Source: Actinomadura sp. DC4
GTDB lineage: Bacteria; Actinomycetota; Actinomycetes; Streptosporangiales; Streptosporangiaceae
Direction of reading: 5' to 3'
DNA: 64,000 nt
Assembly (NCBI RefSeq): GCF_030406325.1
Contig: NZ_JAUEQY010000001.1
Span: 124,001-188,000, forward strand
Under the pieces are notes generated by a model. It was given only the letters and a program-made list of their open reading frames with translations, was not told the DNA's origin and ran no database searches. Shown one piece after another: positions 10,831-19,127 of the stretch. The position numbers and the translations under genes were made by a program. The stretch's first letter is position 1, and each line of letters begins with the position of its first letter.

Positions 10831-12112
10831 GGTCACCGCCCGAGCCGGCCCGCCAGGGCCGCAGGAGCAGCGCCAGCCGTACGGTGCCCACGACGATCAT
10901 GCAGGTGATCGGGATGAAGGCGACCTGGAACGACGGCGCGTCGTACCCGCCGCCGGTGGCGTCCAGCAGCGCGCCGGCGCCGAGCGAGGCGGTCATCGCG
11001 GCGGAGAACCCCCCGATGTTGACCAGGCCGGACGTCACGCCGCCGCGGCTCGGCGGGTTCGCGTCGCGGGCGAGGTCGAAGGCGAGCATCGAGGCCGCGC
11101 TTCCGGTGGCGCTGACGAAGACGAGGACCACCGCGAACGCCACCGGCAGCCGCCCGCCGGGCCAGGTGACCGCGAGCACCCAGACGGCGGCGAGCACCGC
11201 GGCGACCACCACGATCAGCCGGCCGCGCAGGCCGGGCCGGTGGCCGGCCACCCAGCCCATGGCGGGCGCGACGGCCAGCGGCGCCGCCGCGGTCAGCGTG
11301 AGGGTCAGCCGGGCCGGGCCCGGCGCCATGCCGAGCCCCTTGACGAGGTACGGGTAGCCCCACAGGGTCGCCAGCACCATGAACGAGGACATCAGCGTGA
11401 AGTGCGCCCACAGCGCGGTGCGCGTGCCGCGCTGGGCCAGCGCGGCACGCAGGTCGACGAGAGCCGGCGTGGTCGTGCTGGACCGTTCCACGGGTCCCTC
11501 GGGATGATCTCTCACCCAGCGCCGTACGACGGCGGCGAGCGCGACGCTGAGGACCGCCGTGCCGAGGAAGGTCGGCCGCCAGCCGTACTCACGCAGTGAG
11601 TACGACAGCGGTACGGTGCCGCCGACCTGGCCGAGCGTGCCCGTCATCGCGGTGAGCGCGGTCAGCAGCGCGAACCGCCGCCGGGGGAACCACGAGGAGG
11701 CCAGCCGGATCACGCTGATGAAGGTGAAGGCGTCGCCCAGGCCGACGAGCCCGCGGCCGAGCACCGCGAGCGGCATCGCGTGGGCGAAGGCGAAGAGCGT
11801 CTCGCCCGCGGCCATCGACAGCAGTGCGGCGGCGAGCATCCGGCGCGGGCCGAACCGGTCGGCCATGATCCCGCCCGGCACCTGCATCACGAGGTAGACG
11901 CCGAGCTGCAGGATGGCGAAGGTGGACAGCGCGGTCGCCCCGACGCCGAAGCGTTCCTGGGCGGCCAGGGCGGCGACGCCGAGGCTGGTCCGGTGGAAGA
12001 AGGCCATCAGGTAGGCCAGCGCTCCGACGCCCCACACGCCCCAGGCTCGGCGGCCGCCGAGCGGGTGGGACAGGATCGTACGGCCGGGCGGCGGCAGGAC
12101 CGCGGAATTCAC
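10697..12112 (-). CDS. Major facilitator superfamily transporter
   Basis: A 471-residue inner-membrane transporter with about 12 hydrophobic segments. LAYLMAFFHRTSLGVAALAA at the N-terminus and GGIMADRFGPRR, the A-motif loop between helices 2 and 3, identify an MFS carrier of the sugar-phosphate/anion-cation symporter type. The substrate is unknown. It lies 25 bp after the gntR gene on the same strand and is probably controlled by it. The start is GTG at 12112 behind AAAGG, inside a small inverted repeat (12112-12125). The last 50 or so residues are Arg-rich and lie antisense to the end of tyrA, so the natural stop may have been lost. Confidence 0.85.
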   Translation of the reverse strand: MNSAVLPPPGRTILSHPLGGRRAWGVWGVGALAYLMAFFHRTSLGVAALAAQERFGVGATALSTFAILQLGVYLVMQVPGGIMADRFGPRRMLAAALLSMAAGETLFAFAHAMPLAVLGRGLVGLGDAFTFISVIRLASSWFPRRRFALLTALTAMTGTLGQVGGTVPLSYSLREYGWRPTFLGTAVLSVALAAVVRRWVRDHPEGPVERSSTTTPALVDLRAALAQRGTRTALWAHFTLMSSFMVLATLWGYPYLVKGLGMAPGPARLTLTLTAAAPLAVAPAMGWVAGHRPGLRGRLIVVVAAVLAAVWVLAVTWPGGRLPVAFAVVLVFVSATGSAASMLAFDLARDANPPSRGGVTSGLVNIGGFSAAMTASLGAGALLDATGGGYDAPSFQVAFIPITCMIVVGTVRLALLLRPWRAGSGGDLSREPTSHAPVARLRDVAPRRASRSARRHRPGGRASARSSRPRC

Positions 12113-12137
12113 GAAAGACCTTTCGGGGCAGGGGTGT

Positions 12138-12761
12138 TCAGGAGCGGGCGTGCAGCGCCGCGCCGGCGGTCTGCAGGTGCCGATGGATCGCGGCGCGGAC
12201 GCGCCGCCGGTCGCCCGAGCGCACGGCGTCGAGGATCTCGGCGTGGTCGCTGATCGCGTCGGCCGTGCGTACCGGGTCGTCGGCGGTCAGCCGGGCCATG
12301 CGCAGCTGCCGGTCGCGCAGCGCGTCGTAGAGCTGGGTGAGGATGTCGTTGCCGGCGGCGGCGACGAGCGCGCGGTGGAAGCACCGGTCGGCGCGGGCGA
12401 ACTCCCGCCCGTCGCCGCCGGCGGAGTGCTCCCGCATCGCCGCCAGGAGGGTCTCCAGCTCCTCGACCAGAGCGGGACCGAGGGTCGCCCGGCCGGCGGT
12501 GAAGGTCTCCACCAGCTCACGGGTCTCCAGCACGTCGGAGATCTCCTGGGAGGAGACCGGCAGCACGAGAGCGCCGCGCTTGGGATAGAGGCGTACGAGG
12601 CCCTCGGTCTCCAGCCTCAGGAGCGCCTCGCGTACGGGGGTGCGTGAGACGCCCACCTCGGCCGCGACCTCGCCCTCGCTGAGGAGCGCGCCACCCGGGT
12701 AGGCGCGGTCGAGGATGGCCTGCTTCAGGTGGTCATAGGCCCGGGAGGTCGCTGTCGTCAT
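12138..12761 (-). CDS. GntR-family transcription regulator with FCD domain
   Basis: A 207-residue DNA-binding regulator. The N-terminal winged helix (about residues 5-70) includes LSEGEVAAEVGVSRTPVREAL, the GntR consensus. The C-terminal helical FCD domain has the metal-site residues expected in this family, with Asp/His in RADRCFHRAL, His in SDHAEI and His in IHRHL. It is probably an acid- or carbohydrate-responsive repressor of itself and the adjoining MFS transporter. Overlapping palindromes lie directly upstream of its start. It is divergent from cmk. Confidence 0.88.
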   Translation of the reverse strand: MTTATSRAYDHLKQAILDRAYPGGALLSEGEVAAEVGVSRTPVREALLRLETEGLVRLYPKRGALVLPVSSQEISDVLETRELVETFTAGRATLGPALVEELETLLAAMREHSAGGDGREFARADRCFHRALVAAAGNDILTQLYDALRDRQLRMARLTADDPVRTADAISDHAEILDAVRSGDRRRVRAAIHRHLQTAGAALHARS

Positions 12762-12763
12762 CT

Positions 12764-12791
12764 TGTATCTATGTTACATACGAGACGTATG
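12764..12791. promoter_or_regulatory. Candidate GntR operator in the gntR-cmk divergent region
   Basis: Two perfect inverted repeats overlap. TATGT-T-ACATA occupies 12770-12780 and CATACG-AGA-CGTATG occupies 12777-12791. Outer half-sites TGTA (12764-12767) and TACA (12775-12778) are also present. The site begins 3 bp upstream of the gntR ATG, a usual place for an autoregulatory GntR/FCD operator. Binding is inferred. Confidence 0.5.
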
Positions 12792-12896
12792 CCTCATCCG
12801 CCGGGGCGATGCCACGGGTCCCCCGGTTCGGATCAACCCGGCCCGGCGGACCGGTAGCCTCGTACGTTGCTGACAGGTACGGGAGAGGATGCACAC

Positions 12897-13595
12897 GTGA
12901 CGCTCGTCATCGCCATGGACGGCCCATCCGGTTCGGGCAAGTCCAGCGTCTCCAAGGGCGTGGCCCGTGCCCTGGGCCTGCGTTACCTCGACACGGGGGC
13001 GATGTACCGCGCCGTGACGTGGTGGATGCTGCGCGAGGGCGTCAAGGTGGAGGACCCGGCCGCCGTGGCGGCCCGCGCGGGCGAGCCCGACCTGCGCTGC
13101 GGCACCGACCCGGACGACCCGGCGATCTCCGTGGGCGACACGGACGTCTCCCGGCCGATCCGCACACCCGAGGTCACCGGAGCGGTCAGCGCCGTCGCCG
13201 CGGTCCCGGAGGTGCGCGAGCGTCTCGTCGCACTCCAACGAGAGATCATCGGTATCGGCGGTATTGTTGTGGAGGGCCGGGACATCGGCACGGTCGTCGC
13301 GCCGGATGCCCCGGTCAAGATCTACCTCACCGCGAGCCCGGAAGTACGCGCGCGGCGGCGCAGCAAAGAGCTGAGCGGCGCCACCGTCTCCGCGACGCAG
13401 GCCGACATGGCCCGCCGCGACCGTCTGGACTCCACCCGCAAGGCCGACCCCCTCACCCGGGCGGCCGACGCGGTCGAGGTCGACACCACCAGCCTTGCCC
13501 TACCCGAGGTCATCAGCGAGATCGTGCAGATCGCCAAGGGCGCCGACGCCGGCGCCAGTGTGCGTGAGGCGCTGTCCAGCGAGGAGCGCCCATGA
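12897..13595 (+). CDS. cmk: Cytidylate kinase
   Basis: Phosphorylates CMP and dCMP to the diphosphates, in the same nucleotide pathway as pyrG. The product is 232 residues. The P-loop is [16 protein letters not shown] near the N-terminus, followed by [13 protein letters not shown], and [22 protein letters not shown] is the conserved nucleotide-binding core. The GTG at 12897 is chosen as start because GGGAGAGG lies 8-9 bases upstream. A TTG at 12867 in frame is unlikely. It overlaps der by 4 bp (ATGA). Confidence 0.95.
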   Translation: MTLVIAMDGPSGSGKSSVSKGVARALGLRYLDTGAMYRAVTWWMLREGVKVEDPAAVAARAGEPDLRCGTDPDDPAISVGDTDVSRPIRTPEVTGAVSAVAAVPEVRERLVALQREIIGIGGIVVEGRDIGTVVAPDAPVKIYLTASPEVRARRRSKELSGATVSATQADMARRDRLDSTRKADPLTRAADAVEVDTTSLALPEVISEIVQIAKGADAGASVREALSSEERP

Positions 13596-14974
13596 GCGAG
13601 AGTCAGCATGCCGACGTCATCGACATCGGGGACGAGGTCGAGCACGACGTCGCGCCACCCCCCGTCGTCGCGGTCGTCGGCCGGCCCAACGTCGGCAAGT
13701 CCACCCTGGTCAACCGCATCCTCGGCCGCCGTGAGGCGGTCGTGGAGGATGTGCCGGGTGTGACCCGCGACCGGGTCGCCTACGACGCCGCCTGGGGCGG
13801 GCGCCGCTTCACCGTCCTCGACACCGGCGGCTGGGAGCCGAACGCCGAGGGCCTGGCCGCGGCCGTCGCCGACCAGGCGCGCCTGGCGGTCGACGCCGCC
13901 GACGTCGTCCTGTTCGTGGTCGACGCCACGGTCGGCTCGACCGACACCGACGAGGCCGTGGGCGATGTCCTGCGGCGGTCCAAGAAGCCGGTCGTGCTGG
14001 CCGCCAACAAGGTCGACGACGCCCGCGCCGAGGCCGACGCCAGCATGCTGTGGTCCCTCGGCCTCGGCGAGCCGCTCACCGTCTCGGCCCTGCACGGCCG
14101 GGGCAGCGGCGACCTGCTCGACGCCGTGCTGCGGGCCCTGCCCGAGGAGGCGCCGCCGGAGACGTTCGGCATCGCCGGCGGCCCGCGCCGCATCGCCCTG
14201 CTCGGCCGGCCCAACGTCGGCAAGTCCAGCCTGCTCAACAAGCTGGCGGGGGAGAACCGCGTGGTCGTCGACTCGGTCGCCGGCACCACCCGCGACCCGG
14301 TGGACGAGCTGATCGAGCTGGGCGGCCAGACCTGGAAGTTCGTCGACACGGCCGGCATCCGCCGCCGGGCCCGCGAGAACCAGGGCGCCGACTTCTACGC
14401 CACGCTGCGCACCCAGTCCGCGCTCGACCGCTCCGAGGTCGCGGTCGTCCTCGTGGACGCGAGCGAGCCGCTCGCCGAGCAGGACCTGCGGATCATCACC
14501 ATGGTGATCGAGTCCGGCCGCGCGCTGGTGCTGGCGTTCAACAAGTGGGACCTGGTCGACGAGGAGCGCCGCCACTTCATCGACCGTGAGATCGACCGTC
14601 AGCTCCACCACGCCCGCTGGGCGCCCCGGGTCAACATCTCGGCCCGTACGGGCCGGCACGTGGAGAAGCTGGTGCCGGCGATCGAGGCGGCGCTGGCCGG
14701 CTGGGGCGAGCGTGTGCCGACCGCGCGTCTCAACACCTTCATGACCGAGCTCGTGGCCGCCAAGCCGCACCCCGTACGCGGCGGAAAGCAGCCGCGCGTC
14801 ATGTTCGCCACGCAGGCGGGCGTGCAGCCGCCGCGGTTCGTGCTGTTCACCAGCGGGTTCCTGGAGGCGGGCTACCGGCGCTTCATCGAGCGCCGGCTCC
14901 GCGAGGACTTCGGTTTCGAGGGCACGCCGATCGAGATCAGCATGAAGATCCGGGAGAAGCGCTCCCGCAAGTGA
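13592..14974 (+). CDS. der: Ribosome-assembly GTPase Der (EngA)
   Basis: A double GTPase needed for 50S subunit maturation. The product is 460 residues. The first G domain has [16 protein letters not shown] and DTGGWEP, and the second has [28 protein letters not shown] and NKWDLVDE. The C-terminal KH-like domain includes RVPTARLN and PRFVLFTSG. It ends at a strong hairpin shared with the convergent conservon 1. It is coupled to cmk through an ATGA overlap, an arrangement common in actinobacteria. Confidence 0.96.
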   Translation: MSESQHADVIDIGDEVEHDVAPPPVVAVVGRPNVGKSTLVNRILGRREAVVEDVPGVTRDRVAYDAAWGGRRFTVLDTGGWEPNAEGLAAAVADQARLAVDAADVVLFVVDATVGSTDTDEAVGDVLRRSKKPVVLAANKVDDARAEADASMLWSLGLGEPLTVSALHGRGSGDLLDAVLRALPEEAPPETFGIAGGPRRIALLGRPNVGKSSLLNKLAGENRVVVDSVAGTTRDPVDELIELGGQTWKFVDTAGIRRRARENQGADFYATLRTQSALDRSEVAVVLVDASEPLAEQDLRIITMVIESGRALVLAFNKWDLVDEERRHFIDREIDRQLHHARWAPRVNISARTGRHVEKLVPAIEAALAGWGERVPTARLNTFMTELVAAKPHPVRGGKQPRVMFATQAGVQPPRFVLFTSGFLEAGYRRFIERRLREDFGFEGTPIEISMKIREKRSRK

Positions 14975-14979
14975 CGGAG

Positions 14980-15006
14980 CGGCCGCCGGCCTCAGGCCGG
15001 CGGCCG
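14980..15006. terminator. Bidirectional hairpin between der and cvnD
   Basis: A perfect 13-bp inverted repeat (CGGCCGCCGGCCT with its complement) has a single-base centre and lies 5 bp after the der stop and 7 bp before the cvnD stop on the other strand. No U-tract follows, as is common for actinobacterial terminators. The position between convergent operons supports a terminator role. Confidence 0.7.
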
Positions 15007-15013
15007 GTCGCCG

Positions 15014-15610
15014 TCATGCGGGCGCGGACTGCTTCTTGCGGGTCTCCATCGCGTGCTGGACCAGGGCGATCAGCACCTTCTTGCCCGACTCCCTGGCCCG
15101 GGCGTCGCAGAGCAGCACCGGGATGCCCGAGCCGAGGTTCAGCGCGGCCTGGACCTCCTCCAGGTCGTACTGCCGGGCGCCCTCGAAGCAGTTCACCGCC
15201 ACGATGAACGGAATGTGGCGCCGCTCGAAGTAGTCGACCGCGGGGAAGCAGTCCGCGAGCCGCCGCGTGTCGGCCAGCACGACCGCGCCGAGGGAGCCGA
15301 TCGCGACCTCGTCCCACATGAACCAGAACCTCTCCTGTCCGGGCGTGCCGAACAGGTAGAGCATGAACTCGTCCTTGATCGTGATGCGGCCGAAGTCCAT
15401 CGCGACCGTGGTGGTCGTCTTCTCCTCGACGCCGGAGACGTCGTCGACGGGGACGCTCCGGTCGGTGAGGATCTCCTCGGTCCGGAGCGGCTTGGTCTCC
15501 GAGACCGCCCCGACCAGTGTGGTCTTTCCGGCGCCGAATCCGCCGGCGATCATAATCTTGATCGCCTTGGGCAGTCTCCGGCCCTGTCGGTCAAAGCGCA
15601 TGGAGTCCAT
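15014..15610 (-). CDS. Conservon 1 GTPase, CvnD-like
   Basis: A 198-residue small GTPase of the Arf/MglA-like family found in conservons. The P-loop is MIAGGFGAGKTTLVG, the switch region MDFGRI, and LFGTPGQERFWFMWDE replaces the usual DxxG Walker B. VAVNCFEGA sits where the NKxD base-recognition motif would be and lacks the normal Lys-x-Asp, as is common in this family. It acts with the roadblock protein and the sensor-like protein encoded upstream. ATG codons at 15610 and 15601 are both possible; the gene overlaps cvnC by 20 or 11 bp. Confidence 0.9.
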   Translation of the reverse strand: MDSMRFDRQGRRLPKAIKIMIAGGFGAGKTTLVGAVSETKPLRTEEILTDRSVPVDDVSGVEEKTTTTVAMDFGRITIKDEFMLYLFGTPGQERFWFMWDEVAIGSLGAVVLADTRRLADCFPAVDYFERRHIPFIVAVNCFEGARQYDLEEVQAALNLGSGIPVLLCDARARESGKKVLIALVQHAMETRKKQSAPA

Positions 15611-16040
15611 CGATCACTGCCCTGTACATCTGCTCGTCGTTCATGAAATCGGTGTCGGTCTGGGGGTCCTGGGCCGTGATGAGCCCCTTGTCGAGTAGGT
15701 CACCGAGCAGCACGCGTACGGTGACGGTCGGGAGTTTCAGATGCCCGGCGATCTCCGCGACGGACATCACCTGCTCGCAGAGGTTCACCGCCGCCTGGTG
15801 CTCCGGGCCCAGGCCCAGCTCGGGCGTCACCGGAAGGCCCGTCGCCTCGACCATGGTGACCAGGTCGAACGTGCCGCGTACGGGCTGCATCCGGCCGCTG
15901 GTCATGACGTACGGGCGGACCAGCGGCCCCGCCTGGTCGTCGAGCCAGCGCTCTTCGTTGTCTTCCTGGGCGCCGTACGGCGCCCCGCCTGTGTCCTGCC
16001 CCGGGTTCTCCTCTGCCGAAGGGTCGCCGGGGGAGGTCAC
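15591..16040 (-). CDS. Conservon 1 DUF742 protein, CvnC-like
   Basis: A 149-residue protein with the DUF742 core: LVRPYVMTSGRMQPVRG, then a winged-helix-like segment (EQVMSVAEIAGHLKLPTVTVRVLLGDL) and a C-terminal DGLHAL. It begins with an acidic, low-complexity region of about 35 residues. The family probably scaffolds the conservon proteins and may bind DNA, but its biochemical function is not established. The GTG start at 16040 overlaps the cvnB stop by 4 bp, which excludes the longer upstream frame. Confidence 0.9.
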   Translation of the reverse strand: MTSPGDPSAEENPGQDTGGAPYGAQEDNEERWLDDQAGPLVRPYVMTSGRMQPVRGTFDLVTMVEATGLPVTPELGLGPEHQAAVNLCEQVMSVAEIAGHLKLPTVTVRVLLGDLLDKGLITAQDPQTDTDFMNDEQMYRAVIDGLHAL

Positions 16041-16450
16041 GACGCCTGCTCCGCAGTCCGCGACGAGGCGCTCAGGTGGTGGCCGAGTCCGGTGACGAGC
16101 ATCGCCATCTCGTACGCGATGAGCCCGATGTCGGCCTCCTCGGTGCTGAGCACCGCGAGGCAGGCACCCTGGCCGGCGACGGTCACCAGCAGGTACGCGG
16201 AACGCATCTCGACGACGGTCTGACGGATGGGACCGCCGCCGAAGCGTTCGCCGACGCCCTTGGCGAGCGACTGGATCCCGGCCGCCACCGCCGCGAGATG
16301 CTCGGCGTCCTCGTGTTCGAACTCCCGCGAGGCGGCCATGAGCAGGCCGTCCGCGGACAGCACGATCGCGTGCTGGGCTTCGTGTACGCGCTTGATCAGG
16401 TCGTCGAGCAACCAGGCCAGATCGGCGGAGGGGTCTGTCTTTTGCGTCAC
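16037..16450 (-). CDS. Conservon 1 roadblock/LC7 protein, CvnB-like
   Basis: A 137-residue protein of the roadblock/LC7 (MglB-like) family, expected to act on the CvnD GTPase as a GAP or exchange partner. Diagnostic segments are LAWLLDDLIKRVHEAQHAIVLSADG at the N-terminus, AAVAAGIQSLAKGVGERFGGG in the middle and EEADIGLIAYEMAMLV near the end. It overlaps both neighbours by 4 bp, so the four conservon proteins are translationally coupled. Confidence 0.92.
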   Translation of the reverse strand: MTQKTDPSADLAWLLDDLIKRVHEAQHAIVLSADGLLMAASREFEHEDAEHLAAVAAGIQSLAKGVGERFGGGPIRQTVVEMRSAYLLVTVAGQGACLAVLSTEEADIGLIAYEMAMLVTGLGHHLSASSRTAEQAS

Positions 16451-18894
16451 TGGTTGTCCTCTTCGGCAAGTTCGTCGGGTGCGGGGGTGGGCTCGGCCGC
16501 AGGAGGCTGCGACCGCGCCGCGTCGGTTCTGCCTCGCCGGGTACCGGCCTGCAGGCCGCCGAACGACCTGCGGATCTGCTCCGGCGAGGGAACGTCGTCC
16601 TCCTCGGCGGCCGGGGCGGTCGCGGCGGGCGTGCCCTCGGTGAGCAGTGCGGGCGTGATGCTGGCCTGCGGGACCCGTACCGGCAGTCCGGAGGGCGTGG
16701 TCTGCGCTCCGGCCGGCTCGGCGGGCGGTACGGGCTCCGGCGGTCGTGTCGCCGTCCGCTGCGGGAGCGGCGGCAGGCCGCCGTTCGCGTCGGCGGCGAG
16801 CGCGAGCGCCTCGGCCGGCGCGACCGGGACGTCCGCCGGAGGCGGGGTGACCTCGGGCGGCGCCGGAGGCTCGACGGTGGGCAGCGCCGGGGGTTCGAGA
16901 ACCGACGCCTCCGTCGCCACGCGGATGTCTCCGTAGGAGGTGGCGGTCATCCCGCCCGCGCCGACGGTGACCGGTACGCCACGCGCCTCGAGCCCCGGCT
17001 CGGCCCCCTCCTCGGCGCCCCGCGCGATCAGCTCGCGGGGGATGAGGACGACGGCCGTCGTCCCGCCGTAGGAGGAGTGCTTGAGCGACACCCGGACCTC
17101 GTAGCGCATGGCCAGCCGGCCGACGACGTACAGGCCGAGGTGCGCCGAGCTCGACAGGTTGAACTCGGGCGGGTCGGTGACCCGCTCGTTGATTTCGGCC
17201 AGGATCTCGTCGGTCATGCCGAGACCGCGGTCCTCGATCTCCACGACGTAGCCGTGGGCCACCTGGTGGCCGCTGACCTGAGCCTGGGTGTACGGCGGGG
17301 AGAAGGAGACGGCGTTCTCGATCAGCTCGGCGAGGAGGTGGACGATGTCACCGACCGCGCGGCCGGCCAGCGCCACGTCGCCCATCGGCATCACGGTGAC
17401 CCGGGTGTAGTCCTCGACCTCGGCGACCGAGGAGCGCACCACGTCGATCATCGGCACCGGGCGGCGCCAGCCACGGGCGGGCGTGGCGCCGGACAAGACG
17501 ATGAGGTTCTCGGCGTTGCGCCGCATCCGGGTGGCGAGGTGGTCGACGCGGAACAGGTCCTCGAGCTCCGTGCTGTCGTCCTCGCGGCGTTCCATGGTGT
17601 CCAGCAGCGTGAGCTGGCGGTGGACGAGCGCCTGCGAGCGGCGGGCCAGGCTGAGCAGGATGTCGCGGATGCCGCGGCGCAGCTCGGCCTGCTCGACGGC
17701 GGTGCGGATCGCGGTCTCCTGCACGGAGTTGAACGCGTGCCCCACCTGGCCGACCTCGTCGTTGCCGAACTCCAGCGGCGGCGCCTCGGCCGAGACGTCC
17801 ACCTTCTCACCGCGGCCGAGCCGTTCCACGATGCCGGGCAGCCGCCTGTCGGCCAGCTCGTGGGCGGCCACGCGGAGCCGTTCGAGCTGCCGCATGAGGG
17901 CTCGCGTCGTGGTGATGGACACGATGATCGAGGTGATGAGCGCGACGAGCCCGAGGCCGCCGGCCAGCACCAGGCGGACGACGACGCCGATGCCGATGGG
18001 CTTGGCACGGTTGACGAGGCGGTCACCGCCACCGAACACGGCCTTGGAGAGGTCGGACAGGGCCGGGTCCGCCGCGGCGCGCCATTGGACGGAGTTGATC
18101 GGCGGCCTCCTGCCGGGCCTGCCCTGGCTCAGCATGGCCGTCTCGAGGCTGTGGAGGCGGGCCATCGCCGTGCTCTTGGTCACCAGGTCGTACGACACGC
18201 GGTCGGTCGCCTGCAGCTCTTCCTCCACCTTGCGGATGGCGTACCGCTGGGCGCCCACGGCCTGCACGTACTGCAGGTAGTCGGCGCCGGTGACCCGCCG
18301 GGCCGCGAGGATGCCGGACACGAGCGCGTCCTCCTGGGAGACGAGCTCACGTGCGCGGTTGAGCTCGACCATGGTCCGGACGTCTTTCGCGAAGCCCTTG
18401 TCGTCCAGGGTGGCCAGCGAGTCGTCGACCTGGAAGATCGCGTCGATGGCGTCGTCGTAGACCGCCGCCGTACGGGAACGGTCCGTCAGCCCGGAGTCGA
18501 TCGCGTTCCGGTTGGTGCCCAGGTTGCCGAACTGCCGCAGGGCGTCCTCCACGGCGGCCTTGAGCGTGGAGCTCTCGGCCAGTTTGACGTTGCCGCTGCT
18601 CGACAGGCGGGCGAAGTTCGCCACGGCCGTGTCCGTGCGGAGCCGCTGGGCGTCGAGTGCGCCACGCTGTCCCGATCCTGGGTTGCCCAGCCGGATCATG
18701 GACAACTGGCGCTCGCGCTGCAGCTCGGGCTGCAGGTCATCGATCGGCTGGGCGATCCCGCTGTTGACCACTGAGACCCAGACGAGGTTCACGCCTTCGC
18801 GCAGGGTGACCCAGGCGGCGAACGCCCAAAGGGCGGCGAGGGACAACAGAAGAGCGGTGATCTTAGTTCGTAGGCGCGCGTTTTGAAAGCGCAT
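16447..18894 (-). CDS. Conservon 1 sensor kinase-like protein, CvnA-like
   Basis: An 815-residue membrane protein. An N-terminal helix (KITALLLSLAALWAFAAWVTL, about 11-31) and a second at about 300-325 flank an extracellular nitrate/nitrite sensor-type helical domain. A HAMP-like region follows, then a GHKL ATPase domain with N-box HLLAELIENAVSFSPP and G-box EIEDRGLGMTDE. No clear phospho-acceptor His H-box is visible, as is typical for CvnA proteins. The last 200 residues are a Pro/Ala-rich linker ending in acidic residues. It is the first gene of conservon 1, with an A+T-rich promoter region of 233 bp upstream. Confidence 0.9.
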   Translation of the reverse strand: MRFQNARLRTKITALLLSLAALWAFAAWVTLREGVNLVWVSVVNSGIAQPIDDLQPELQRERQLSMIRLGNPGSGQRGALDAQRLRTDTAVANFARLSSSGNVKLAESSTLKAAVEDALRQFGNLGTNRNAIDSGLTDRSRTAAVYDDAIDAIFQVDDSLATLDDKGFAKDVRTMVELNRARELVSQEDALVSGILAARRVTGADYLQYVQAVGAQRYAIRKVEEELQATDRVSYDLVTKSTAMARLHSLETAMLSQGRPGRRPPINSVQWRAAADPALSDLSKAVFGGGDRLVNRAKPIGIGVVVRLVLAGGLGLVALITSIIVSITTTRALMRQLERLRVAAHELADRRLPGIVERLGRGEKVDVSAEAPPLEFGNDEVGQVGHAFNSVQETAIRTAVEQAELRRGIRDILLSLARRSQALVHRQLTLLDTMERREDDSTELEDLFRVDHLATRMRRNAENLIVLSGATPARGWRRPVPMIDVVRSSVAEVEDYTRVTVMPMGDVALAGRAVGDIVHLLAELIENAVSFSPPYTQAQVSGHQVAHGYVVEIEDRGLGMTDEILAEINERVTDPPEFNLSSSAHLGLYVVGRLAMRYEVRVSLKHSSYGGTTAVVLIPRELIARGAEEGAEPGLEARGVPVTVGAGGMTATSYGDIRVATEASVLEPPALPTVEPPAPPEVTPPPADVPVAPAEALALAADANGGLPPLPQRTATRPPEPVPPAEPAGAQTTPSGLPVRVPQASITPALLTEGTPAATAPAAEEDDVPSPEQIRRSFGGLQAGTRRGRTDAARSQPPAAEPTPAPDELAEEDNQ

Positions 18895-19127
18895 TGCACC
18901 AGCCCCAGCAAAGATTGACGGAGATTGACACTTTTTTCACACTAAAAACACAACGACGGAAATGGAGCGTGGATGACCTGCTATCCGTTAGCGCGCCGAG
19001 GCTGTGCGCGCTGTGATCGGTCGGACACTTGCGACGAGGGACTCTAGCAACGAGCGCATAACGGTTCAAGATTGGTCCCTTCCCGCATGTGGTACAAAAT
19101 GGACAGTCGGTCTGATTTGGGAAGAAT
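18895..19127. promoter_or_regulatory. A+T-rich region between the class II cyclase gene and cvnA1
   Basis: This 233-bp gap separates two co-directional minus-strand genes. The part next to cvnA1 (18900-18960) is the most A+T-rich stretch nearby, with a run of six T at 18930-18935 on the plus strand, which fits a promoter for conservon 1. No clear terminator for the cyclase gene is seen, so read-through from the terpene genes is possible. Confidence 0.4.

Noticed and set aside
17077-18774. 565-codon plus-strand frame opposite cvnA1
   Set aside because: Antisense to a clear GHKL protein, with repetitive His/Asp/Val composition only.
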